A stretch of 64,000 nt of DNA from an uncultured Mucilaginibacter sp. (GTDB taxonomy: Bacteria; Bacteroidota; Bacteroidia; Sphingobacteriales; Sphingobacteriaceae), in the NCBI GenBank assembly GCA_903864275.1, contig CAIPFE010000008.1, positions 62,001 to 126,000 of the forward strand, given 5' to 3'. Below the pieces are notes generated by a model. The model did no database searches, was not told where the DNA came from, and saw only the letters and a program-made list of their open reading frames with translations. Within the stretch, counting starts at the first letter, position 1. Every line of letters starts with the position of its first letter. This document shows positions 1 to 8,440 of this stretch, piece by piece. Both the position numbers and the translations under genes were made by a program.

Positions 1-154
1 TCCCCTTAGCTATTTCTAAGAGGATTTCCTGGTATTTATAATATTTTATTCAATACATAGCTATCTCCTCTGAAAGATCAGTTGCGGTATAAAGCATTGT
101 ATTGATGTGGTGTTCATGGTGCAATGATACGGAAAAATGTACTAAATAAAAAAA

Positions 155-715
155 TTATCGCGCCGTTCCAATGATCTCAACCATCTCAGGGTACTTAATT
201 GAATACCTGATCTCAAATCTTTGTCCTACAAGAAAATCGCCTTCGTTTTCCTCGTACCATGGGTGCCTGATCGTTTTGTTACCCGCCGTATACTCAAAAA
301 TAGCATAATAGCTTGTACTGCGCCGACTCCGGCGTACCTGTATACCTGTCACTTCGGCAATTGTGGTTTGGCTCGGTTGATTTTGAAGAATATCAATTTT
401 CCTGGCGTTGCCGAGCCGCGAAACGTAGTAAATATTCCCGACCACGATTCCGAGAAGCAAAAAGATTGCGAACATTTTGCTTATATGCTGCATAAATGGT
501 TCCGGGTTGGCTTTAGAAAATTCATCCGTTTTTTCTTCTAACGGTGTTCCTTTTACTACCCTGATATAAAGGAATATCCACCCGCCAAAAACCGACAGGT
601 ATGACAGTGTTGATATAATGTCGTTATTCCTATAACCCTCAAAATACAATAGCAAACTACCTGCGAAAATCAAGGTAATGCCCGCCAGCCAGGGGTTGAT
701 CTTGTTAATGTCCAT
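155..715 (-). CDS. DUF3592-like membrane protein
   Basis: This small membrane protein (186 residues from the ATG at 715) has three hydrophobic segments, near residues 6-25, 35-60 and 80-103. A soluble tail of about 80 residues follows; its beta-rich pattern, an IAEVTGI strand, a YYAIFEY strand and a late GQRFEIRYS strand before a PE pair, resembles DUF3592 domains. I chose the ATG at 715 over a GTG ten codons upstream because the extra residues (MYIHHYFYAR) look like untranslated leader. It stands alone, divergent from the next gene. No enzymatic motif is visible, so no function is proposed; the DUF3592 link is an inference from the pattern. Confidence 0.75.
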   Translation of the reverse strand: MDINKINPWLAGITLIFAGSLLLYFEGYRNNDIISTLSYLSVFGGWIFLYIRVVKGTPLEEKTDEFSKANPEPFMQHISKMFAIFLLLGIVVGNIYYVSRLGNARKIDILQNQPSQTTIAEVTGIQVRRSRRSTSYYAIFEYTAGNKTIRHPWYEENEGDFLVGQRFEIRYSIKYPEMVEIIGTAR

Positions 716-815
716 TCGGGCGTAAAAATAATGATGGATATACACGTTTAAAATAATTCCAACGATCTTTTAAATTTAATTTCTAACTTTAATACCACCA
801 AGTAAAACTTATCAT

Positions 816-1319
816 ATGGATGAGAACCAGATAAACTACGCCGACACACCAATTGATTTCCCGGAAAAAAGACTGGAACGAAGAAGAAAATTACTGCCCT
901 GGTGGGTAATAGGTTTTATCTGGATATTCCTGTTATTTTTTTTAGCAATGCCGGTGGCTATTGCTATGGGATTATTACATTATGACTTCGAGATATCTTT
1001 GCTCGGTTTAACAACATATCAGCCTATCTCCCTGGTCGGCGCATTTCTTATGCTCCTATTTTCATTTAAAGGAATAACCGCCTATGCATTATGGACCGAA
1101 AAGGTATGGGCGGTTGGTTTGGCCAAAGTTGACGCCATAATAAGTATCGTTATCTGTTTTTTAGTAATGGGCTATGCAATATTTGGACATACGTTTACCG
1201 TAAGGCTTGAGCTCATCGCGCTTTTTCCATATTATATTAAAATGAATAACATACAGTACGAGTGGGAAAATTTTGGAAGCCCGGAATCAACAGAACAGGT
1301 GCTTCCTGAGACTTTATAA
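816..1319 (+). CDS. small integral membrane protein, function unknown
   Basis: This 167-residue protein has an acidic, charged N-terminus of about 25 residues followed by three or four hydrophobic spans, near residues 28-53, 68-85, 92-98 and 103-122. I do not recognise a family. It lies 18 bp upstream of a second unknown membrane protein on the same strand, so the two are probably co-transcribed and may work together. The start ATG is preceded by an AT-rich leader with a TAACTTTA stretch at about 784 that could be a weak -7 box. It could belong to an uncharacterised DUF. Confidence 0.75.
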   Translation: MDENQINYADTPIDFPEKRLERRRKLLPWWVIGFIWIFLLFFLAMPVAIAMGLLHYDFEISLLGLTTYQPISLVGAFLMLLFSFKGITAYALWTEKVWAVGLAKVDAIISIVICFLVMGYAIFGHTFTVRLELIALFPYYIKMNNIQYEWENFGSPESTEQVLPETL

Positions 1320-1337
1320 ATATTATACGCAACAGAA

Positions 1338-1970
1338 ATGAACATCTTCCTCCGCGCAAAACACTGGCAACTATTTTTGCTTTCTTTCGGGATCCCTATG
1401 CTGCTGGAAATTATAATGATGGTAGGCATTTTTACTCACCTGATGGAGCACCGCGGAGCCGCGCCCAACGTACCAGATGTTTTAAGCGAAATTAAATTAT
1501 TTCCGATTATTATGCTGCTGTTTATGGGCGTATTACTTGGCTGGCAATGGTCGGTGGCTGTTGGAATGCAAAAAATGGTGCCTGCAAACATTAAAATGAA
1601 GGTAACTAAGTTTAAAGTGTTCTTTTTCATCCCGGTAGTTTATATAACCCTGATCATGATAATCATCTTTTTTGCTTTGTCCTCTAATTTTCCCGATCTC
1701 GTGGATTCCGGCTTTCGTATCTTTATCCCCTTCCTTATAATTTTCCCGCTCCATTTATTTTCTATGTTTTGCCTTTTCTATTGTTTATACTTCGTGGCAA
1801 AAACATTAAAAACGGTTGAATTACAAAGAGAAGTTTCTTTTAATGATTTTGCCGGCGAATTTTTCCTGTCGTGGTTTTTCCCGATCGGAGTATGGATATT
1901 GCAGCCCAGGATCAACAAAATGATTCAGCAATACCTCGACGATAGACCGGATGCAGGGGTGTTGCCATAA
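1338..1970 (+). CDS. integral membrane protein, function unknown
   Basis: This 210-residue protein has about four membrane spans, near residues 10-33, 50-70, 88-113 and 122-148, and a Pro/Trp-containing C-terminal segment (FPIGVWILQPRINK). That ending, WILQPRIN followed by a short polar tail, is reminiscent of small membrane proteins in Bacteroidota whose function is unknown. It is the second gene of a probable two-gene unit with the membrane protein 18 bp upstream. A copy of the ~110-bp intergenic repeat begins only about 7 bp after its stop codon. No function is inferred. Confidence 0.75.
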   Translation: MNIFLRAKHWQLFLLSFGIPMLLEIIMMVGIFTHLMEHRGAAPNVPDVLSEIKLFPIIMLLFMGVLLGWQWSVAVGMQKMVPANIKMKVTKFKVFFFIPVVYITLIMIIIFFALSSNFPDLVDSGFRIFIPFLIIFPLHLFSMFCLFYCLYFVAKTLKTVELQREVSFNDFAGEFFLSWFFPIGVWILQPRINKMIQQYLDDRPDAGVLP

Positions 1971-1976
1971 AATGTT

Positions 1977-2080
1977 AGTTTTTGCACATTTTGGATGTTT
2001 GTAAAAATCAACTAACTGATTTTCAGTCGTTAGCGATAAAATAATCGCTTGTGTTAGTGCGAAGTGAACGGTGTTAGAAG
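1977..2080. repeat. Intergenic repeat R1, copy A (divergent)
   Basis: This is one of three related ~105-110-bp intergenic elements (others at 2349-2460 and 4912-5018). It shares the left part (GTAAAAATCAACTAACTG, then ATTTTCA) and the GCGAAGTGAACG block near the right end. Its central arm differs: AGCGAT and ATCGCT form a local palindrome instead of the GCGTTCAC arm of the other copies. It starts about 7 bp after the stop of the upstream gene. Confidence 0.75.
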
Positions 2081-2094
2081 TTAGAGATCCGTGA

Positions 2095-2110
2095 CCCGAT
2101 AGCTATCGGG
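2095..2110. repeat. Short palindrome CCCGATAGCTATCGGG
   Basis: This is a perfect 16-bp palindrome. Related versions occur at 4867-4882 (AGCTAG core), 6140-6154 (ACTT core) and 31893-31907 (TCC core). All are intergenic and close to gene ends. It looks like a dispersed short palindromic repeat. Confidence 0.7.
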
Positions 2111-2348
2111 AAGAGGTTAGTTTTTTTAGGCCGAAAGTCCGAAAAGAAGTGTAAACCCCCCTTTTGAGTAATTGACTGATTATCAATTATTTAACCTCTA
2201 AATTTTCGAAATTGTGTTAACCCTGTTAACCCCCCAGGCGCGATAATTAGATTAGTGATTGTCAGAAAAAGCCGAAAGGAATCCCGGTAGCCATCAGGAG
2301 GCGTAAGTGTATCCATTTTTGTCGCCGCAATGGTATTTTCCCGGAATG

Positions 2349-2460
2349 TTTTTTTCGCATATTTTGAATATTTGCAAAAATCAACTAATTGATTTTCAAG
2401 CGTTCACGAATTTAAAATTGCCCGTGATCGCGCGAAGTGAACGCGAACATGAACGCTTTT
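2349..2460. repeat. Intergenic repeat R1, copy B
   Basis: This copy is nearly co-linear with the one at 4912-5018. The left arm AAGCGTTCAC can pair either with the outer right arm (TGAACGCTT, near 2450-2458) or with an inner right arm (GTGAACGC, near 2438-2445), so two alternative stems are possible. Together with the neighbouring repeats it is all I can see in the 597-bp gene-free stretch 1971-2567; no ORF or RNA gene there is convincing. Confidence 0.8.
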
Positions 2461-2525
2461 CGCGGCATTTATCGCCCATAAATCAAGGCTTGCTCCCGGG
2501 TATTCAGCCCTAAATAAAGCACCAA

Positions 2526-2567
2526 AATCCGACGTTTGACTTCCGACTCACGACTTTTGACTTAACC
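2526..2567. repeat. GACTTCCGACTC-type repeat at 3' end of the propeller gene
   Basis: A run of related units (TTTGACTTCCGACTC, ACGACTTTTGACTT) ends directly at the stop codon of the minus-strand propeller gene. The same unit family occurs in longer form at 42711-42850. Confidence 0.6.
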
Positions 2568-3905
2568 CTAATCTACCGCATAAAAATTTCCATCAGCCGA
2601 GCCGAAATAAATTACACCATCTTTAATAACGGGTGATGAATTGATGCACCCGAGCGAGATGCCAAAATCTATCGGCCGCAGTTTACCGCCCGAGTCTTTT
2701 ACGGCTGCGTCGATCTTATCGTCGCTGATGGTGAGGTCGGGGTTAAGGATATGGTACTTATCCGCTTTAGCGGCATCGGTTAAAAAAGTCCATTTTATAT
2801 GGCCGGTGGTAGCATCCATGGCCATTAGCGTACCGATAAAAGTTCCCTGGTAAATGGTATTGCCGGCCACAGATGGCGAGGCGAAAGTTCCGGTGGGTAT
2901 CTCTTGCTCATAAACAACGTCGCCGGTATTTTTATCCAGCGCTGCAAACTTGTGGCTGCTGCCCGATGAGTAAATGAGCTTATTGCCAAAAATAACCGGG
3001 GTAAGGCTTATCCATCCATGGTCGTTAAACTTTTTCCATGCCAGCTTACCGCTTGCCGCGTTTAGTGCATAAAGATAGGAGTCGCGGCAGCCAAAGTAAA
3101 TTAGACTGTCGCCAACCAGTACAGAGCCGGTAATGCCTGTTTGGTTATGCTTATCCATGTCGATACCTGTTTGAAATTTCCAGATCTCTTTGCCCGTATT
3201 CGCGTCGAGCGCGTGCAGATAAGTATCCCATCCGCCAAAATAAACCTTGCCAAAAGCCACCGCCGGCGACGAATGGATGATGCCGTCGGTTTTAAAAGCC
3301 CACACCTGTTTGCCGGTTTTTAGGTCCAAAGCATAGAGGAAGCCTGAGCCGGACCCAAAATACAGCTTGCGACCGTCTATCGCCGGCGATGACAGCCAAA
3401 AGTCCCACCGGTCGGTAAATACCGAATCGGCTGGTTCCTGCCCATGCAGGTGGCGCGCCGAGAAAAGTTTTTCGCCGGCCGTGTTAAATACCCATTTTCT
3501 CTTCCCGGTGGCAGCATCGAGGGCATAAAAATTCCCATCGTGACTGCCAAAAAACAGGGTGCCATCAGCTATTGCCGGCGAAGCGTTTACCGCTCCGCCG
3601 GTTTTAAATTGCCATTTCACCGCGCCCGAGTTAATATCCAGGCAGTACATCACGCTATCGGCGCCCCCGAAATAGATGTTGTTGCCGCTGATGGCGGGAG
3701 AGGAATTGACCAGGCTGTTTGTTTTAAATTTCCACTTAATGTGCGGCGAATCGATCGGCTTGCCGGCCGGATAAGTACCCGAATGTTTTGCATCGCCCCT
3801 GAACATACTATACACATCATTGGCCTGCGGCGACTGCGCCAGGCACAAATCAAAGTTTAATAACAGCGCAAAAGCCACGCATGTAAGCAACAAAGGATTT
3901 TTCAT
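2568..3905 (-). CDS. PQQ-type beta-propeller repeat protein, exported
   Basis: This 445-residue protein has an N-terminal signal peptide (hydrophobic core LLLTCVAFALLLNF, cleavage near AQ at about 24) and then repeated blades of the PQQ/BamB type, each with a (Y/F)ALDxxTGKxxWxF pattern and an SSPAI(A/S)-G(N/K)-x-(L/I)YFG strand; I count about seven to eight. Such propellers usually scaffold outer-membrane assembly or bind quinone or sugar ligands. The repeats match PQQ_2/PQQ_3 domains rather than a quinoprotein dehydrogenase, since no dehydrogenase catalytic region is seen. I moved the start 21 codons inward to the ATG at 3905 because the upstream part breaks the signal peptide. It is a monocistronic gene; its substrate is unknown. 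Confidence 0.88.
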   Translation of the reverse strand: MKNPLLLTCVAFALLLNFDLCLAQSPQANDVYSMFRGDAKHSGTYPAGKPIDSPHIKWKFKTNSLVNSSPAISGNNIYFGGADSVMYCLDINSGAVKWQFKTGGAVNASPAIADGTLFFGSHDGNFYALDAATGKRKWVFNTAGEKLFSARHLHGQEPADSVFTDRWDFWLSSPAIDGRKLYFGSGSGFLYALDLKTGKQVWAFKTDGIIHSSPAVAFGKVYFGGWDTYLHALDANTGKEIWKFQTGIDMDKHNQTGITGSVLVGDSLIYFGCRDSYLYALNAASGKLAWKKFNDHGWISLTPVIFGNKLIYSSGSSHKFAALDKNTGDVVYEQEIPTGTFASPSVAGNTIYQGTFIGTLMAMDATTGHIKWTFLTDAAKADKYHILNPDLTISDDKIDAAVKDSGGKLRPIDFGISLGCINSSPVIKDGVIYFGSADGNFYAVD

Positions 3906-4122
3906 AATTGAAATTTTTATGCAAAGTAAGCCGCGGCACTTCCCCAACCTGCATAAAATGCGTTTCAATTTTGTTCAAAAAGGGTTCAATTTGAAGTCAG
4001 CCAGGTGTAGGGCGGCGCGGTGCCCAGTCACAACCGCCTGTTAAGAAACTGGACTTTAAGTGATTATACCGGCTTATTGTAACAATGTCGCCGAATGATC
4101 ATCATAGGTATAAACCGAGACC

Positions 4123-4860
4123 ATGAATCCAAAACAAACAGCCAGATTAGCCGGCCTGATCTATTTATTTGTTGCGATGTGCGGCATGTACTACCTCAGG
4201 TATGTGCCTTCAAAGCTTATCGATCCGCATAACCCGGCAGTAACATTTCATAATATAACGGCTTCGCAACCCCTTTTCCGGCTCGGCATTTTGGCGGGAT
4301 TGATTGGTTATACGCTTTTCCTGTTGCTGCCTTTAGTTTTATATAAATTACTAAGCCCGGTTAATAAAACGTATGCCCAGCTAATGGCGATCCTGGCGGT
4401 AATAAGCGTGGCCATATCTTACAGCAACATGCTGAATAATTTCGATATACTGACACTTATCGGCAACCCCGACTACTTACGCGTATTTGGAGCGGACAAA
4501 CTACAGGCGCAGGTGAAGCTGCATTTGGATTACTATGATAACGGCAACCTTATTGCTTCGATATTTTGGGGGCTTTGGCTTCTTCCATTTGGTTACCTGG
4601 TTTTTAAATCGGGTTTTTTGCCAAAGGTGCTCGGTGGCTTGTTAATGTTCGGCTGTTTTGGCTATCTCATCAATTTTGTAGGGATTCTTGTTTTCCCCCA
4701 GCAGTATAATAATAGCTGGTTTGCTACTTTTATTACGATACCCGGCAGCCTTGGCGAATTAGGGATCTGTTTTTGGTTATTGATAATGGGGGTAAAAGAT
4801 AGATCAATAAATAAACTTCAGGACCAAAGCACACTACCAGCAACGCACCATGTTTATTGA
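4123..4860 (+). CDS. DUF4386 family membrane protein
   Basis: This 245-residue protein has six or so hydrophobic spans and the features of DUF4386: an N-terminal KQTARLAGLIYL segment, a long extracytoplasmic loop after the first span, and a C-terminal part with GFLPKVLGGLLMFGCFGYL and PGSLGELGICFWLL. DUF4386 proteins are multi-pass proteins of unknown function that are common in Bacteroidota and Firmicutes. The gene is alone; a 16-bp palindrome and an R1 repeat start a few bases after the stop. No regulatory site is evident upstream. Confidence 0.85.
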   Translation: MNPKQTARLAGLIYLFVAMCGMYYLRYVPSKLIDPHNPAVTFHNITASQPLFRLGILAGLIGYTLFLLLPLVLYKLLSPVNKTYAQLMAILAVISVAISYSNMLNNFDILTLIGNPDYLRVFGADKLQAQVKLHLDYYDNGNLIASIFWGLWLLPFGYLVFKSGFLPKVLGGLLMFGCFGYLINFVGILVFPQQYNNSWFATFITIPGSLGELGICFWLLIMGVKDRSINKLQDQSTLPATHHVY

Positions 4861-4866
4861 GCTGAT

Positions 4867-4882
4867 CCCGATAGCTAGCGGG
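4867..4882. repeat. Short palindrome, CCCGATAGCTAGCGGG variant
   Basis: This is a near-palindromic relative of the element at 2095. It starts 6 bp after the stop of the DUF4386 gene. Confidence 0.65.
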
Positions 4883-4911
4883 AAGTTAGCAGTTACCGGC
4901 CAGCTTCCATT

Positions 4912-5018
4912 TGGTTTTCATTTTAAAATATTTGTAAAATTGAACTATCTGATTTTCAAGCGTTCACGCAATTTTATTTCAGTGTGCATGCGAAATGAAC
5001 GCGAACATGAACGCTTTT
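4912..5018. repeat. Intergenic repeat R1, copy C
   Basis: Shares with copy B the left block (ATTTTCAAGCGTTCACG) and the right block (TGAACGCGAACATGAACGC plus a T run). The outer arms AAGCGTTCA and TGAACGCTT pair perfectly over 9 bp. It sits between two convergent genes, so it could also serve as a bidirectional 3' structure. Confidence 0.8.
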
Positions 5019-5037
5019 GATGTAATTTTCAGGACCA

Positions 5038-5544
5038 TCAACCCCGTTTCCCCCGCTCATGAAAAGGCTTCCTCGGGTTTTTCTTCATCCGTTCGTCAAT
5101 CCCTTCGGCTAGCCATTGGTAGTACTCGCCCAGGAAAGGATCGGGCTGGTTTTCGCGTATATCGATAAACATAGGTTTGCTTTTCTCCCAGGCTGTGATA
5201 ACAAACGAGCCCAGCGTTTTATCAACAATGTCGATATTGATGAGCCCTTCGGCAACGAGCATACCCACTGATTCCATTTGCTGCCCGAACTGGATCAATA
5301 TAACCCTTTCTGCAGGCGGCAACTTCGATAGCCCCACCCGGTTTGAAGGCAGGTCGTGGGTGCTGATATAATCTAAAAGCTCAACAAACTCGCGGGTTTG
5401 AAACTGGCGCAGCACCTCCAGGGTGAGGCGTTCGCGGCGGTCGCGTTTTGCAGCATTAACCTGCGCTATGCCAAATATCAATGCAACTATAAACGACAAG
5501 GTTAATGCGAGGTTTGCAATATTGGTAATGGTTTCATTAGTCAT
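5038..5544 (-). CDS. membrane-anchored DUF4760-like protein
   Basis: This 168-residue protein has one N-terminal membrane span (residues about 8-27, LALTLSFIVALIFGIAQV) followed by a helical cytoplasmic domain with an RRERLTLEVLRQFQTREF segment. Those features fit the DUF4760-type small anchored proteins found in many bacteria; function unknown. The C-terminal part contains FIDIRENQPDPFLGEYYQWLAEGI, also typical of that group. It is a single gene, with convergent and divergent neighbours. The family call is by pattern only. Confidence 0.75.
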   Translation of the reverse strand: MTNETITNIANLALTLSFIVALIFGIAQVNAAKRDRRERLTLEVLRQFQTREFVELLDYISTHDLPSNRVGLSKLPPAERVILIQFGQQMESVGMLVAEGLINIDIVDKTLGSFVITAWEKSKPMFIDIRENQPDPFLGEYYQWLAEGIDERMKKNPRKPFHERGKRG

Positions 5545-5663
5545 ATGATGAGCGGATTATGTGATGCCTGTATAAAAATAAGTATCAAGGAGCGTACTTC
5601 GCAAATTTAATCCACCATGACAAGGTGATAAATACTTTTCCCGACTGATTTCGCTGGTGAATT

Positions 5664-5692
5664 AAGATAGGATATTATTATACTCCTATCTT
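5664..5692. promoter_or_regulatory. Inverted repeat AAGATAGGA-N11-TCCTATCTT
   Basis: A perfect 9-bp inverted repeat with an 11-nt spacer lies 43 bp before the VOC-family gene start. It may be an operator or a 5' leader hairpin; nothing else supports either reading. Confidence 0.5.
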
Positions 5693-5734
5693 TATTTGCA
5701 AACAAAATTTTCATAAACTCAAACATCACTTGCA

Positions 5735-6073
5735 ATGATCACCGGCGCACATTCAATAATTTATAGTTCCAATCCTGAAGCGGACCTGAACTTTTTTAAA
5801 AATATCCTCAAATTTCCAAATGTCGACCTTGGGCATGGATGGCTTATTTTCGCATTGCCCCCTTCCGAAATTGCAGTACATCCTGCGACTGAAAGCGGTT
5901 TACAGGAACTTTATTTGATGTGTGACGATATTAATTTATTTGTGGAGGAAATGGGCGGGTATAAGATCATTTGCAGTGAAATAGAAGACCAGCGCTGGGG
6001 ACTGCTTACCCATTTAACTTTATCGGGCGGCGGTAAACTGGGGGTGTATGAGCCAAGGCATGCAAGGCCATAA
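5735..6073 (+). CDS. VOC (glyoxalase/bleomycin resistance) superfamily protein
   Basis: This 112-residue protein matches a single-module VOC fold: an opening strand GAHSIIYSSNPEADLNFFKNIL, a middle WLIFALPPSEIAVHP strand, and a closing GKLGVYEPRH. In this superfamily pairs of beta-alpha-beta-beta-beta motifs form a metal or ligand cleft. His6, His54 and Glu108 (approximate) are candidate metal ligands. Substrate cannot be told. It is a monocistronic gene preceded by a perfect inverted repeat (5664-5692) and a TATCTTTATTTG stretch resembling a Bacteroidota -7 box. Confidence 0.8.
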   Translation: MITGAHSIIYSSNPEADLNFFKNILKFPNVDLGHGWLIFALPPSEIAVHPATESGLQELYLMCDDINLFVEEMGGYKIICSEIEDQRWGLLTHLTLSGGGKLGVYEPRHARP

Positions 6074-6139
6074 AATCAGGTGTGGCCGAAGAATGACAGA
6101 AAAAGGCAAGCCCATAACCTACTTTGAATAAGCTTATAG

Positions 6140-6154
6140 CCCGATACTTTCGGG
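6140..6154. repeat. Short palindrome CCCGATACTTTCGGG
   Basis: This is a third relative of the CCCGAT-ATCGGG palindrome family, between the convergent ends of the VOC gene and the next minus-strand gene. Confidence 0.6.
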
Positions 6155-6184
6155 TCGTACCCTAACGGCACCTGGCAGCTAAAA

Positions 6185-6460
6185 TTACCCTATGATAATA
6201 TTATGCACCTCGGTTATAGCCGGTTGGCCGGGATCCACCCCTAATGAGTGCATGATGGGTACGAGCGTTTCACCGAAGGCCTGGAATTCTTCCATATTGT
6301 CCCACACGTCGGTTATCTCAACGCCGTTGTGATCGCCGGAACATACATGGTAGCTCCTGCCTGTAGGGGCGCCCGCACCTGCTTCGCTAAGTAGTGCAAT
6401 GGCTTCATGATACTTTGCAAGGGTAAAACCGGGAGGTTTAAATTTTAAAACAAATGACAT
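6185..6460 (-). CDS. small alpha/beta-barrel-like protein, function unknown
   Basis: This is a 91-residue cytosolic protein with the layout of dimeric alpha/beta-barrel (antibiotic-biosynthesis-monooxygenase-like) proteins: MSFVLKFKPPGFT strand, an AxYHEAIALL helix, HVCSGDHNGVEITDVWDN strands, then a FQAFGETLVPIM helix. The DVW(D/E)N-x-E-x-F motif is common in that fold. No catalytic residues are clear. It stands alone between convergent and divergent neighbours. Confidence 0.72.
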   Translation of the reverse strand: MSFVLKFKPPGFTLAKYHEAIALLSEAGAGAPTGRSYHVCSGDHNGVEITDVWDNMEEFQAFGETLVPIMHSLGVDPGQPAITEVHNIIIG

Positions 6461-6678
6461 GTTGATTAATTTAAGTGGTTAATAATGTAGGAGTTAATAC
6501 TAAAGGTCTGCATTTAAAAATGAATAATCAAAATTTTATTTCCCGCCCGGTATTTCGCCTTATACTCGCGTGTCATGCCCATATTTTCGCCTCTGATTCC
6601 TCTTCTTTTGCTTACCCACAAATTCATAAAGCGAAATACTTTAAACTTTACGGGCGCTGTGTTGTTGTTAATATTACG

Positions 6679-6703
6679 TTGGTTATAAATGGATTATAAC
6701 CAA
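6679..6703 (+). promoter_or_regulatory. Perfect inverted repeat TTGGTTATAA-N5-TTATAACCAA
   Basis: A 10-bp perfect inverted repeat with a 5-nt spacer ends 21 bp before the start of the OmpA lipoprotein gene. It could be a dimeric repressor operator or a leader hairpin. Confidence 0.55.
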
Positions 6704-6724
6704 TTGATAATTAAAGTAACAGAC

Positions 6725-7585
6725 ATGAAAATTAAATTATTGTTACCGGTAATACTCCTTGTGTTAGCGGTAACGCAAGGTTGCGTAAGCAATAAAAAGT
6801 ACGCTGAATTACAGACAAGCTATAACAATTCGCTCGACACAAACCGCAACCTGAAACAAAGCTGGCAGGTTACACAACAGGAACTTGCCGGTTCAAGGGG
6901 ACAGGTACAAAGCCTGCAGGACCAAATTGCCTCAGCGAAGCAAAATGCACTTGCTTTACAGGATGCATTGAATAAATGTTTGGCAGGCAATAACCAGGGT
7001 GGCGCCAATATTGCTAAACTGGCAGACCAGATAAATGCTTCTGATAAATACATCCAGCACCTGGTTGACCTAAAAAACAAGAGCGACTCGCTTAACCAGA
7101 TATTAACCACCAACCTTACCCGGTCATTGAGCCCGGATGAAATGAAGGATGTGGATGTGAAGGTGTTAAAAGGCGTGGTTTATATATCGCTTTCAGATAA
7201 CATGCTTTATAAATCGGGCAGCTACCAGATCTCGGATAAAGCCGGGGCGACACTGAGCAAAATAGCGAAGATCATTAATGATTATTCGACCTATGATGTG
7301 CTGATCGAGGGTAATACCGATAACGTACCCATTTCACAGGTAAATATCCGCAATAACTGGGACCTGAGCGCTTTAAGGGCTTCGTCAGTAGTGCAGGCAT
7401 TACAAACTACTTATAATGTCGATCCCAAGCGCTTAACAGCAGGCGGGCGGGGAGAATTTAACCCTGTGGCCGACAATGGTACAGATTCAGGCAAATCTCA
7501 AAACAGGCGCACGGAGATCATTATTACGCCAAAGCTGGATCAGTTTATGACGCTTATAGGGCAGCCACAGCCGGCTCATCAATAG
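6725..7585 (+). CDS. OmpA family lipoprotein
   Basis: This 286-residue protein has a lipoprotein signal (LAVTQGC, Cys20), a coiled-coil region from about residue 28 to 110 rich in Gln/Asn/Leu, and a C-terminal OmpA-like peptidoglycan-binding domain (about 150-270) with the markers IEGNTDNVPI, NWDLSALRASSVVQAL and GRGEFNP. It probably anchors the outer membrane to the cell wall, as Pal or YiaD-type proteins do. I chose the ATG at 6725 over one 12 codons upstream because the signal peptide starts here and the upstream ATG lies in the loop of an inverted repeat. A strong terminator follows at 7627. Confidence 0.9.
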   Translation: MKIKLLLPVILLVLAVTQGCVSNKKYAELQTSYNNSLDTNRNLKQSWQVTQQELAGSRGQVQSLQDQIASAKQNALALQDALNKCLAGNNQGGANIAKLADQINASDKYIQHLVDLKNKSDSLNQILTTNLTRSLSPDEMKDVDVKVLKGVVYISLSDNMLYKSGSYQISDKAGATLSKIAKIINDYSTYDVLIEGNTDNVPISQVNIRNNWDLSALRASSVVQALQTTYNVDPKRLTAGGRGEFNPVADNGTDSGKSQNRRTEIIITPKLDQFMTLIGQPQPAHQ

Positions 7586-7626
7586 TTTGTTGATTTGCAT
7601 TGCTGAATAATATAATCAATCTATTT

Positions 7627-7656
7627 ACGCCTCCCGAAAACCGGGGGGCGTTTTTT
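7627..7656 (+). terminator. Rho-independent terminator after the OmpA lipoprotein
   Basis: ACGCCTCCCG pairs with CGGGGGGCGT across an AAAAC loop, followed by a run of T. Confidence 0.85.
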
Positions 7657-7793
7657 GTTAATAAGATGTCTGCGATTATGTGATTTGTTTCAATTGATAA
7701 TATGACATCCGACATTTGGCCCCAGCAGCTTTTTCGTAACTTAGCTCAAAAACATTTCCACTTTCGTTAACCAGGATTAAAAAATAATAAATT

Positions 7794-8411
7794 ATGTGGT
7801 GGCAGTACCTGTTGGTTTTTACCGGGGCCTTTTTGTTTGATGTAGTGCCGTTTCCATTTCCCCCGGCATTTACTATCATGGTTTTTTTTCAGATCATGTT
7901 CGGCCTGGATATTTGGTGGGTTATTGTTTTTGGGGTTGCAGGGTCTATTTTTGGAAGGTATATCCTTACTTTATATATTCCGCTGCTGGCAGGACGGATT
8001 TTTAAGCGCTCGAAGAATGAAGACGTTCAGTTTCTTGGCGAAAAAATGAAAGAGAAAGGCTGGAGGGGCCAGATGGCTATAATCGCTTATTCGCTACTGC
8101 CGCTGCCCACCACCCCGCTCTTCCTGGCCAGTGGTATTGCTAAAATAAATGCCATCTATATCATTCCGGCATTTTTCGTGGGCAAATTTACAAGCGATGC
8201 CATTACCGTTCATTTAGGCAAATATGCATCTGAACACGCCGAAGACCTGATCGAGGGCGCACTGTCGTGGAAATCAATTATTAGCGCATCGCTCGGGCTA
8301 TTTCTTCTCTGCGCCGTTTTATTTATCGACTGGCGTTCACTCATCCAAAAGAAAAAATTCCTGATGAACTTTATGATATGGAAAAGCAGCAAGGCTATTG
8401 ATAGAAAATAA
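7794..8411 (+). CDS. VTT/DedA-like small membrane protein
   Basis: This 205-residue protein has four or five membrane spans. Sequence features fit the VTT (SNARE-associated/DedA-like) group: an FDVVPFPFPPAFTIMVFFQ re-entrant-like segment near residue 16, a GVAGSIFGRYILT glycine motif, and a SLLPLPTTPLFLASG segment near 105-120, which resembles the second re-entrant loop. DedA-type proteins are undecaprenyl-phosphate or lipid flippases; this relation is inferred, as the canonical E/R motifs are not all present. The nitrilase-family gene starts 29 bp downstream, so they may be co-transcribed. Confidence 0.78.
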   Translation: MWWQYLLVFTGAFLFDVVPFPFPPAFTIMVFFQIMFGLDIWWVIVFGVAGSIFGRYILTLYIPLLAGRIFKRSKNEDVQFLGEKMKEKGWRGQMAIIAYSLLPLPTTPLFLASGIAKINAIYIIPAFFVGKFTSDAITVHLGKYASEHAEDLIEGALSWKSIISASLGLFLLCAVLFIDWRSLIQKKKFLMNFMIWKSSKAIDRK

Positions 8412-8440
8412 TACTTTTACGGGATATTTGATTAACTGGC

